Below, in pieces: positions 1 to 6,842 of a DNA stretch of 12,491 nt. A program made the translations under genes and the position numbers. Position 1 is the first letter of the stretch. Every line of letters starts with the position of its first letter. Under the pieces are notes generated by a model. The model was not told where the DNA came from and ran no database searches. It saw nothing but the letters and a program-made list of their open reading frames with translations. The DNA comes from Gemmatimonadota bacterium. GTDB taxonomy: Bacteria; Latescibacterota; UBA2968; UBA8231. The DNA lies in the NCBI GenBank assembly GCA_026706505.1, contig JAPOYQ010000054.1, forward strand, positions 1 to 12,491. Reading direction: 5' to 3'.

Positions 1-1805
1 CGCTCCTCCCCAGCCAAGGTCCGCACTCTCCGACCTGCTAGATCGAAAATGGCCACCTCCACCTCTACTGGTACTACCAGTTGTGAAAGGGTGAGCGCAA
101 TCAAAGCCTCTTCGTTGATCGCATCCCCATTGGGCGAGAACACCCTCGGAGTGACCTCGAAAGAGGACAGGACCTCCCTAGCAGACTCGGCTGCAGTCAG
201 CACCCGCAGCGTATTGGTCGTCACGTCGGGGTTGGCATCGCCCGACAAAACTCTCTGAGGGACCTCTTCGCTTTGGGTATCGAAGACCTCGGCGTTCAAG
301 AAGCTCCCCTGGACAAACACCTGGGCGTCAAAAATGATCTGCAGGACGTCTCGGCCGGTTATCCGATGGGAAGAGGGGAAGAGTACGGTCAGGCTGCCGA
401 GTTCCTCTATAATCTCGGTGGGTTCTACCTTTTCAGGTGGATTTCCTATGAAAAGTTCCCCAAATTTTGGCTGCGACGAGGGGGTGAATATTCGGATGGC
501 ATCAAAGCCGATGTCCGTTCCTGCAACATCGGCGATGAGATCATAGGTAAAGGTGACGAACTGACCGACTGGCACGACGGCCACACTGCGCGGAGGACGG
601 GGGTCGTCCAGCACAGAGATCTCGCCGATTAATTGCTGGGCCAGCGGCGGAATAGAGTGCTCCACGCTCAGAGAAGAGACCTGTATGCCGTCTAAAATGG
701 ACTGACTCTTCATGGCTATCTCGAACTGAAAGTAGCGACGCGGACTGGGCAGGGTGATCCGCTGTCCGGAGGAGGTAAAGGGCGATGACCAGAGACTCCA
801 GTTGACTTGGTCGTCCTGAAACCCGCCCCGTTCGTTTTGACTTAACTTGTTGTATTCGTCCTCTGTCACTACCTCTCGCTCCCGGGTAAACCGATCTACC
901 AGCTGAAAAAAAACTCGGGGATTGTCGTCCGTCCCCGTGCGCATCCGGATGGCGATTTCTGTGTCGGAGTCTTCCACCACGACCTGATCGGTGCCCTCCT
1001 GACGCAGTCCCGCGACCGTCCATTCGAGCCGGCTGAAATTGGCCGCGTCCCCCAAGTCAATGATCTTGGAGGTATAACTGGCTTGGGGAGCGAAGCCGGT
1101 ACCAAAAAGCTGAAATTCGGCGATTTCGAATGGATTCGGAGAGTTTACATGCAGGCGGATAAAGCGAATAAACTGCAGCGGGAACAAGACCTCTGCCGTG
1201 TCCTCACGAGTGAACTCCACCTGCCGGAGGAGGCTGTAATCCGGTCTATTGTCCTGAGTAAAGCTTAGCCCGTCGCTGGAGAAGAGACTGTAGCCCCGAA
1301 TGAAGTCCTCACTATAAGGTCGCCCTTGATCATCGACGCCAAACGGACGTGGAAAAAAGAGGATTCTGTTTATCGGAATCCGGGTTCCTAGATCGAATTC
1401 AAATCTTCTCCCACTCTGTTGAACGCCGAATTCCTTGAAGCGATCTCCGGTGGATGTAGTATCTTGTCCATCTACGATCACCAGTTGCGACTCTCTCAAG
1501 GTGGTATTGTCCCAGACATGGGCTTGGGCACGCTCTTCGAGAAATCCTATCGGGCGGGCGCTGATCCAGCTCAACTGCTGGGTGATATTGTTCTGGAGAT
1601 CAAATCCCAAGCTCTTGATAGTTCCCGCCTGGGAAAAGTCGAGAGCCGTCGAAGCCAACTCCTGCGAAGCCCAGGATTCGCCGTCTTCTCCCACCTTCCA
1701 CTGCCGCACCTCTCCCCAGCTAATCCCCGACATGGCCGCAATCCAGATTGCCGTGATCGCCACCACAGCCAACCTTTTCGGTTGGGGCTTCATTGTTTTT
1801 CGCAT
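1..1805 (-). CDS. Secreted discoidin-like multidomain protein with FSPNGD/FlgD-Ig C-terminal module (3' end outside window)
   Basis: A frame stays open for 601 codons from the ATG at 1805 to the left edge, with no stop, so the C-terminus is missing. Residues 1-31 form a signal peptide: a basic start (MRKTMKPQPKR), a hydrophobic core about 12-28, and likely cleavage near SWG-E. Residues ~100-237 resemble an F5/8C (discoidin) beta-sandwich, ending in the IRLHVNSPNPFEIAEFQLFG pattern typical of that fold. Residues ~240-540 look beta-rich but I do not recognise them. Residues 556-564 read FSPNGDAIN, followed by FDLAGRRVRTLAGE at 587-600; this is the signature of gliding-motility/FlgD-Ig-like C-terminal modules on exported FCB-type proteins. 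The role is probably an extracellular or surface binding protein, ligand unknown. The start at 1805 is preceded only by a G-run. An in-frame ATG at 1841 would add 12 residues but would spoil the signal peptide n-region. It is transcribed divergently from the 2129 gene. Confidence 0.85.
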   Translation of the reverse strand, partial: MRKTMKPQPKRLAVVAITAIWIAAMSGISWGEVRQWKVGEDGESWASQELASTALDFSQAGTIKSLGFDLQNNITQQLSWISARPIGFLEERAQAHVWDNTTLRESQLVIVDGQDTTSTGDRFKEFGVQQSGRRFEFDLGTRIPINRILFFPRPFGVDDQGRPYSEDFIRGYSLFSSDGLSFTQDNRPDYSLLRQVEFTREDTAEVLFPLQFIRFIRLHVNSPNPFEIAEFQLFGTGFAPQASYTSKIIDLGDAANFSRLEWTVAGLRQEGTDQVVVEDSDTEIAIRMRTGTDDNPRVFFQLVDRFTREREVVTEDEYNKLSQNERGGFQDDQVNWSLWSSPFTSSGQRITLPSPRRYFQFEIAMKSQSILDGIQVSSLSVEHSIPPLAQQLIGEISVLDDPRPPRSVAVVPVGQFVTFTYDLIADVAGTDIGFDAIRIFTPSSQPKFGELFIGNPPEKVEPTEIIEELGSLTVLFPSSHRITGRDVLQIIFDAQVFVQGSFLNAEVFDTQSEEVPQRVLSGDANPDVTTNTLRVLTAAESAREVLSSFEVTPRVFSPNGDAINEEALIALTLSQLVVPVEVEVAIFDLAGRRVRTLAGEE

Positions 1806-2128
1806 GTCAACCCCCCAAAAAAGTGAGAGGACTATGTCCATCCTCCCATCCCTATTGAGTTTACATGTTCTAATAATCTGAGTGGTCTGTCAACAAAATT
1901 ATTGCACTATGTATTCTTGAATAGGGGTGCGTACACCTCCACCTTTTCACGGCATTTGCCCCTAGGAGCTGGTCTCCGGCAGGCCGACCGAATCAGTGAT
2001 ACTTGCACACAAGGTTAGGCGACTAGTATACTTGACGATAATAGTCCTGCTGGGGGCTTGTTATCAGTCGGCGACGGAAAAGCGACGGGGGGAAATAGTC
2101 TGAAATACAAGCCCTACCGCCGGCAACT
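1806..2128. other. Divergent intergenic region
   Basis: About 320 bases separate the minus-strand secreted-protein gene from the plus-strand membrane-protein gene, so promoters for both directions should lie here. On the minus strand there is a perfect TTGACA (plus positions 1888-1893), but the hexamer 17 bases downstream (GAACAT) is a poor -10. On the plus strand TTGACG at 2032-2037 also lacks a good -10. A weak stem-loop GGGGTG-CGTA-CACCTC occurs at 1924-1939, and a direct repeat GCGACGG occurs near 2070-2090. A possible micro-lipoprotein ORF (1996-2103) is listed separately. I see no RNA gene or riboswitch. Confidence 0.6.
1996..2103 (+). CDS. Possible 35-residue micro-lipoprotein
   Basis: A short frame from GTG 1996 to TGA 2101-2103 encodes a textbook lipoprotein signal: a basic n-region (HKVRR), a hydrophobic stretch LVYLTIIVLLGAC with lipobox L-G-A-C, and then a 14-residue hydrophilic tail starting CYQSATEKRR. 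If real, the product would be a tiny lipid-anchored peptide of entericidin-like size. TTG 2032 is another possible start but would remove most of the n-region. No good Shine-Dalgarno precedes either start, and I recognise no homologue. It could equally be the remnant of a larger lipoprotein gene or a chance hydrophobic frame in a promoter region. It is in a different frame from the 2129 gene. Confidence 0.3.
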   Translation: MILAHKVRRLVYLTIIVLLGACYQSATEKRRGEIV

Positions 2129-4102
2129 TTGTGCACACCTTCACAGCTAGGCCGATCAGCGATCTCTTCATTCTCCAAAGCACCTTCCCCTTTCACATTC
2201 AGAGCAATCTCAGTAGGCTGCTTTTGCGCCTTCTCTGTCTCGGCCGGGGCGGCGTACGGGACCTTGTACCTGCACGGGTCGTTTATGGCCCTAGGGACCA
2301 GTATGCCTGGGGCCGTCTTTCTGTTGTTTGTCCTCACTTTGATCTTAAACCCCCTGCTCAAGCTGATCCATCCCCGAGCGGGCCTCAACCGGGGGGAATT
2401 ACTGGTCGTCTACATAATGATGGTCATGGCCTCGCCGATTCCCACGCTCTTTGTCGGCAAATTCCTCAGCGCTATTAGTTATCCCTATTACTACGCCACG
2501 CCCGAAAACGAGTGGAGGGAACTTATCCATCCCTACATCCCCGACTGGCTGATGGTGCACAATGTTGATATCGTCAAAAAGTTCTACGAGGGTGGGGGCC
2601 GGAATGAGCCGATTCCCTGGGCGGCTTGGCGGCCGGTGTTTTTGGCTTGGTTGCCCTTTGTCTGGGCCTTGTTCTTGGTGATGATTTCCCTCATGATCGT
2701 TATGCGCAGGCAGTGGGTCGAACACGAGCGCCTGATCTATCCGCTGATGCAGGTATCCCTGGCCATGACCGAGCAAGGCCGTTATGGCGAACGCGTCAGC
2801 CCTTTTTTTAAAAACCCGGTGATGTGGGCTGGCTTTGCCATCCCGGCCTTGTGGGGCACGCTGCACGGACTCTACAACTACTTCCCAGAGACTATACCCA
2901 TTGCCAAGAAGATAGATCCGCTCCATCTGAGATTGACGATATTCCACGGCGTAGCCGATATGTACGTGCTGCTGCGTTTCAACATTATTGGCTTTTTCTA
3001 CTTTCTCAAAACCGAGATCGCCTTCAGTCTGTGGTTTTTCAATTTGTTGGCCTACGGGGTTCGGGGGATTTTCGGAATTCTGGGCATTACCAGCCCCCAG
3101 ACACAATCCGCTGGACATGGGGTGCACAATCTAATCTTAGCCCAGCAGGCCATGGGAGCGATGCTAGTGTTGTTTTTGGGGGGGCTGTGGTCGGCGCGCA
3201 GGCACTTGAGAGGCGTTTTGCGCAAAGCCTTCTTAGGAGATCCTAGTGTGGATGATTCCGGGGAAATCCTCTCCTACCGAGGGGCGGTGATCGCACTGAT
3301 GGCCAGTAGTGTGATCGCGGTGGGGTGGTTGTGGTTGGCAGGACTGCCAATGGTGTTTGGATTGGCCATACTCTTCTTAGGGATGGTGGTCCTCTTCGGA
3401 TACTCCCGGGTTGTGGCAGAAGGCGGCCTGTCGGATGGCGAACCACCGGTGGTACCGGCCGGCATCCTAGTGTCGGCGGTGGGTTCGTCGGTCATTGAGC
3501 CCCAAGGACTAGTCGTGCTGGCGACCACATTCCTGTGGACCACCGGGCGCAATTTCGTCATGGTATCGTGCGCCAACAGCCTCAGGTTGGGCGAGGAGTT
3601 GGGAGGTGGGAAACGGGCGCTGTTCTGGGTGATTCTCCTAGCCCTAGCTGTGTCCTTAGGCGCGGCGATCTGGATGATCATGACCTTGGGCCATCAGTAC
3701 GGGGCCATCAACTTGTGGATCTGGGGAGGGGGGGAATACAGCTATGCGGAAAAATTGATCCGCACACCTACGGAGCCGTATGTGTGGAACTGGATCAATA
3801 CCGCCATCGGGGCGACGATTATGACACTGCTGATGGTGGCGCGCTGGCTCTATGTGTGGTGGCCATTACATCCCTTGGGTTATGCCATCGGGCCAATATG
3901 GATCATAGACGCTCTCTGGTTCAATATGTTCTTGGCTTGGCTGATCAAGGTTGTAGTTCTCAAGTACGGGGGAGTGGGGCTCTATCGGAAAACCCGTCCC
4001 TTCTTTATGGGCATGATCTTGGGATACTTCACACCGGCCGGCTTCTACCTCATCGTCGATCACTTCACAGGGATGACCTGGAACATTATTTTTTGGGGTT
4101 GA
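2129..4102 (+). CDS. DUF6785/DUF6784 family polytopic membrane protein
   Basis: This is an integral membrane protein of unknown function with roughly 12-14 hydrophobic segments spread over 657 residues, located in the inner membrane. Recognition rests on two remembered family hallmarks: the RRQWVEHERLIYPLMQ block (residues 193-208, DUF6785), and the C-terminal HPLGYAIGPIWI...FLAWLIKVVVLKYGGVGLYR region (about 581-620, DUF6784). A conserved-looking RVVAEGGL lies near 427-434. Its overall length and architecture fit a transporter or channel-like protein, but no substrate is established to my knowledge. The start is uncertain. The only in-frame start before the first membrane segment is TTG 2129, which has no clear ribosome site. 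The first in-frame ATG (2285, residue 53) would remove the first hydrophobic helix, whose sequence (FTFRAISVG...) looks like genuine family N-terminus. The DUF2723 gene follows 63 bases downstream. Confidence 0.85.
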   Translation: MCTPSQLGRSAISSFSKAPSPFTFRAISVGCFCAFSVSAGAAYGTLYLHGSFMALGTSMPGAVFLLFVLTLILNPLLKLIHPRAGLNRGELLVVYIMMVMASPIPTLFVGKFLSAISYPYYYATPENEWRELIHPYIPDWLMVHNVDIVKKFYEGGGRNEPIPWAAWRPVFLAWLPFVWALFLVMISLMIVMRRQWVEHERLIYPLMQVSLAMTEQGRYGERVSPFFKNPVMWAGFAIPALWGTLHGLYNYFPETIPIAKKIDPLHLRLTIFHGVADMYVLLRFNIIGFFYFLKTEIAFSLWFFNLLAYGVRGIFGILGITSPQTQSAGHGVHNLILAQQAMGAMLVLFLGGLWSARRHLRGVLRKAFLGDPSVDDSGEILSYRGAVIALMASSVIAVGWLWLAGLPMVFGLAILFLGMVVLFGYSRVVAEGGLSDGEPPVVPAGILVSAVGSSVIEPQGLVVLATTFLWTTGRNFVMVSCANSLRLGEELGGGKRALFWVILLALAVSLGAAIWMIMTLGHQYGAINLWIWGGGEYSYAEKLIRTPTEPYVWNWINTAIGATIMTLLMVARWLYVWWPLHPLGYAIGPIWIIDALWFNMFLAWLIKVVVLKYGGVGLYRKTRPFFMGMILGYFTPAGFYLIVDHFTGMTWNIIFWG

Positions 4103-4165
4103 TCTTGGTAGCGGCTGGCAGAGATTGCTTGAATTCCATCCAGTGCCGTTAGCTTCAACTCCAAC

Positions 4166-6715
4166 ATGCGATACCAAAATATAGTCGGGGCAGGGGTCTT
4201 CATTATTGCCTTGGGCCTCTACCTGAAGACCATGGCTCCCACTATCTCTCTGTGGGACAGCGGCGAATTCATCGCCTGTGCCTACACGCTGGGCATACCC
4301 CATCCTCCTGGAGCCCCTCTCTACATCCTTTGGGGCCGGCTTTTTGCGCTTTTGCCCATTGGCTCGGTGGAGCAGCGCGTGGTGTTCATATCGCCCTTAG
4401 TATCAGCCGCTGCAATCTGGTGCGTCTTCTCCACTACTACGCTCCTTGCCCGAGGTGCCCTCAAGAGCAAGGGGACGCCGTCTCCTGGCCAGGACCAGCA
4501 GTTGGCGGCCTTAGCTGGCGGAGTGGTCGCCGCCCTTTCTTTGGCTTGTTCATACACATTCTGGTTCAACGCCACTGAGGCCGAAGTTTATGCCTGTTCC
4601 ATTTTTTTGGTCTGTCTGAGCGTCTGGTTGGCGCTGCGCTGGTCGGTCAGGCCGCTCGATAAGCACAGTTACAAATGGCTCTTGTTCATCGCATATATAT
4701 TCGGTCTGAGTGGTGGAGTCCATCTTCTCTGTCTGCTGACCATTCCGGCGATCCTGATCCTGATCGGGTGCGCCGATTCGAGCCTCCGGCGACTGATTTG
4801 GGTGCTACTCGGCTTGGGTGGAAGCGGTCTGATCGCGATGGCGGTATGGGGGCCGAGCAAGACGGGTGGGGCAGTGCTAATTTTGGTGCTAGCTGCTGGC
4901 CTCTATTATCTCTACCACCGCGACAGGTATTCGTGCGGGCTGCTGATAGCCGCGCTGGTGCTCTTCGGCCTAGGTTATTCCACCTATGCGACCTTTTATA
5001 TTCGCTCGGGACTGAATCCGGTTATTGACGAGAACGACCCGGAAACTTGGGCTGCCCTTATCAAATTTCTTGGCCGCGAGCAATACGGCACGGAGAGTCT
5101 GCTGGCGGGCATGTTGGAAGCCAAGGCTTCGCGTCTCTACCAGTTTTGGCACCTCCAGATGAAGTACTTTTTCGCGCAGTTTCAATTTCCCCTGGGGGAA
5201 AGCACAGTAGAATTCCGCCGGGCCACCGATCCTTCCCGGCAGTCAGTAGCCGTCTCGGTCCTGCCCTATCTGCTGGGTCTGGGCGGCCTGTTGTGGCAGG
5301 CCCGCAGGGACTGGCGGCGCTTTCTGGCCGTCCTAGCACTCTTTGCGACCATGGGCTTTGGGCTGTCTGCCTACCTGAACATGTCCGATCCGCAACCGCG
5401 GGAACGCCACTACGTCTTTGTTGGTATGTTCTATGCTTTTGCCCTGTGGATGGGTCTGGGTTGGAGTGGCTTGGTCGAGACCTTGAGACGGCGCTTGCGC
5501 CTTGCTAACGGCTGGCTTATGGCCCTAGCAGGTGTCGGCGTTCTGCTGCCGGTGGGGATGGGTGTCAAGCTGTATAATCAAGTAGACCGCACGGGAGATT
5601 ATTTGGGGCGCGATTATGGGTATAACCTGCTGCAGTCGTGCGCCCCAAACAGCATCCTGTTTACCAACGGGGATAACGATACCTTTCCGCTGTGGTTTCT
5701 GCAGGAAGTGGAGGGCATTCGCCCGGATGTGAGCGTCGTCCATTTGGGACTTTTGAATACCGGCTGGTACCTCAAACAACTGCGCCAGCGTCTCCCCGCC
5801 ATCGACATTCGCTACACTGATACTTATATCGATTCGGTGCTGACCGTTGATCTGGGTCTACGCCACTGGCCTGGGCCTAAAACTATTGAACTGGCGGGCC
5901 TGGCAATCGAAGTGGTACCCTTCGAGCACCGCATGCTTCGCGTTCAGGATATCGCGGTGCTGAAAATCGTCGAGTGGAACGACTGGCAAAGGCCCATTTT
6001 CTTTTCGGTTGCAGTACCGGTCGAAAACCAAGTCGGACTGACGCCCTACCTATCTTTAAACGGCCTGGCGTACCGACTAGTCAGGGAGCGCGAACCAGGG
6101 CTCGACCAGAAGGAGATGGAACGCAACTTCTATCGCGTCTTTCAATGGCGCAACCTCCTTGGACGGGAGATGGCCAGCGATCCCGGAGTCGCTCCCTTGT
6201 TGTTCAATTACCAAGCCGCTGTCATGCAGCTAGCCAATTTCTATCGGCAAAAGGGCATGGATGAGGCGCTGGCCCAGCTGCTAGCGTGGGCCAGCCAGCG
6301 CATCCCTTTCGTCTGGCATGCGCATTACAGCGCCTCTACCTACTTGGAGCAGATGGGCCAGCACCAGTTGGCCTTTGAATACGCCGAGCGCGCCGTGCAA
6401 AAACTGTTAGATACTTACAGTGATAGTGGAGACGCGACTTACGACGATCTCATTGATTTGATGGACGAGTTGACAAAGCAGTACAGGGACTCCGCATGGT
6501 CCGCCGAGTTCTACCGCCAGATCATCGAGGTCGAGCCCGACAGATGGGAGGCTTACCATCGCTTGGCTTCCCTCATGGGGGTGGAAGGCAATTACAGTAG
6601 CGGCCTGCAGGTGGTGGACGAGTACGTCGACCGCTACGGGGAAGTGCGCCCGCTGGTGCGCCTGCGGCAGAACTTGCGGCAGGCGCTGCGCAAAGGGAGC
6701 AATGCGCCCGAGTGA
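4166..6715 (+). CDS. TMEM260/DUF2723-type GT-C protein glycosyltransferase with helical-repeat tail
   Basis: This is a probable membrane glycosyltransferase moving a sugar, by family analogy mannose, from a lipid-phosphate donor to exported protein. The family includes human TMEM260, a protein O-mannosyltransferase acting on Ig-like IPT domains. Visible hallmarks are WDSGEFIACAYTLG (30-43), whose acidic DSGE lies in the first outward loop as expected for GT-C enzymes, then PHPPGAPLY (45-53), SDPQPRERHYVFVG (407-420) and LFTNGDNDTFPLWFLQEVEG (498-517). About a dozen membrane helices lie between residues 6 and 466, followed by a soluble part. Residues ~680-840 form amphipathic helix pairs resembling TPR/Sel1-type repeats. 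At 849 residues it is somewhat shorter than many Bacteroidota members. The ATG at 4166 has no strong ribosome site, but it starts immediately before the first helix. The donor and acceptor are not known. Confidence 0.88.
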   Translation: MRYQNIVGAGVFIIALGLYLKTMAPTISLWDSGEFIACAYTLGIPHPPGAPLYILWGRLFALLPIGSVEQRVVFISPLVSAAAIWCVFSTTTLLARGALKSKGTPSPGQDQQLAALAGGVVAALSLACSYTFWFNATEAEVYACSIFLVCLSVWLALRWSVRPLDKHSYKWLLFIAYIFGLSGGVHLLCLLTIPAILILIGCADSSLRRLIWVLLGLGGSGLIAMAVWGPSKTGGAVLILVLAAGLYYLYHRDRYSCGLLIAALVLFGLGYSTYATFYIRSGLNPVIDENDPETWAALIKFLGREQYGTESLLAGMLEAKASRLYQFWHLQMKYFFAQFQFPLGESTVEFRRATDPSRQSVAVSVLPYLLGLGGLLWQARRDWRRFLAVLALFATMGFGLSAYLNMSDPQPRERHYVFVGMFYAFALWMGLGWSGLVETLRRRLRLANGWLMALAGVGVLLPVGMGVKLYNQVDRTGDYLGRDYGYNLLQSCAPNSILFTNGDNDTFPLWFLQEVEGIRPDVSVVHLGLLNTGWYLKQLRQRLPAIDIRYTDTYIDSVLTVDLGLRHWPGPKTIELAGLAIEVVPFEHRMLRVQDIAVLKIVEWNDWQRPIFFSVAVPVENQVGLTPYLSLNGLAYRLVREREPGLDQKEMERNFYRVFQWRNLLGREMASDPGVAPLLFNYQAAVMQLANFYRQKGMDEALAQLLAWASQRIPFVWHAHYSASTYLEQMGQHQLAFEYAERAVQKLLDTYSDSGDATYDDLIDLMDELTKQYRDSAWSAEFYRQIIEVEPDRWEAYHRLASLMGVEGNYSSGLQVVDEYVDRYGEVRPLVRLRQNLRQALRKGSNAPE

Positions 6716-6825
6716 TGATACCTCCGGGCGATGCGAATCCGGCGGTCTATTTGACTTCAAAACGACGCCGCATTCTTTTGTACCCGGGTCGGTCATGCAT
6801 CTCAAATGGGATTAAAAATTTAGAT

Positions 6826-6842
6826 AGGAGACGCGGATTGTG
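6826..6842 (+). promoter_or_regulatory. Ribosome binding site fixing a GTG start
   Basis: AGGAG at 6826-6830 sits nine bases before GTG 6840. It supports the GTG start, which gives a complete lipoprotein signal peptide. The rest of the 6716-6839 gap is AT-rich near its end (6811-6823) but contains no convincing -35/-10 pair and no terminator hairpin. Confidence 0.7.

Noticed and set aside
541..1105. Overlapping minus-strand frames of 160 and 69 residues
   Set aside because: They lie inside the 601-codon minus-strand frame but in other phases. Only the long frame gives a signal peptide and recognisable domains.
1865..1893. Possible minus-strand promoter with perfect TTGACA
   Set aside because: No acceptable -10 hexamer occurs at 16-18 bases spacing (GAACAT at best), so it is only mentioned under the intergenic region.
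1924..1940. Short stem-loop in the divergent region as a terminator or operator
   Set aside because: The stem is only four strict pairs plus wobble and has no T-run, and a terminator is not expected between divergent genes.
2399..3127. Antisense frame of 242 residues
   Set aside because: It is opposite the DUF6785/DUF6784 gene, its product is low-complexity (His/Gln/Pro/Arg-rich) with no recognisable motif, and the sense strand has clear family hallmarks.
6751..6779. Possible promoter TTGACT before the lipoprotein gene
   Set aside because: The hexamer at 17 bases spacing (TCTTTT) is a poor -10. Co-transcription from upstream is equally possible.
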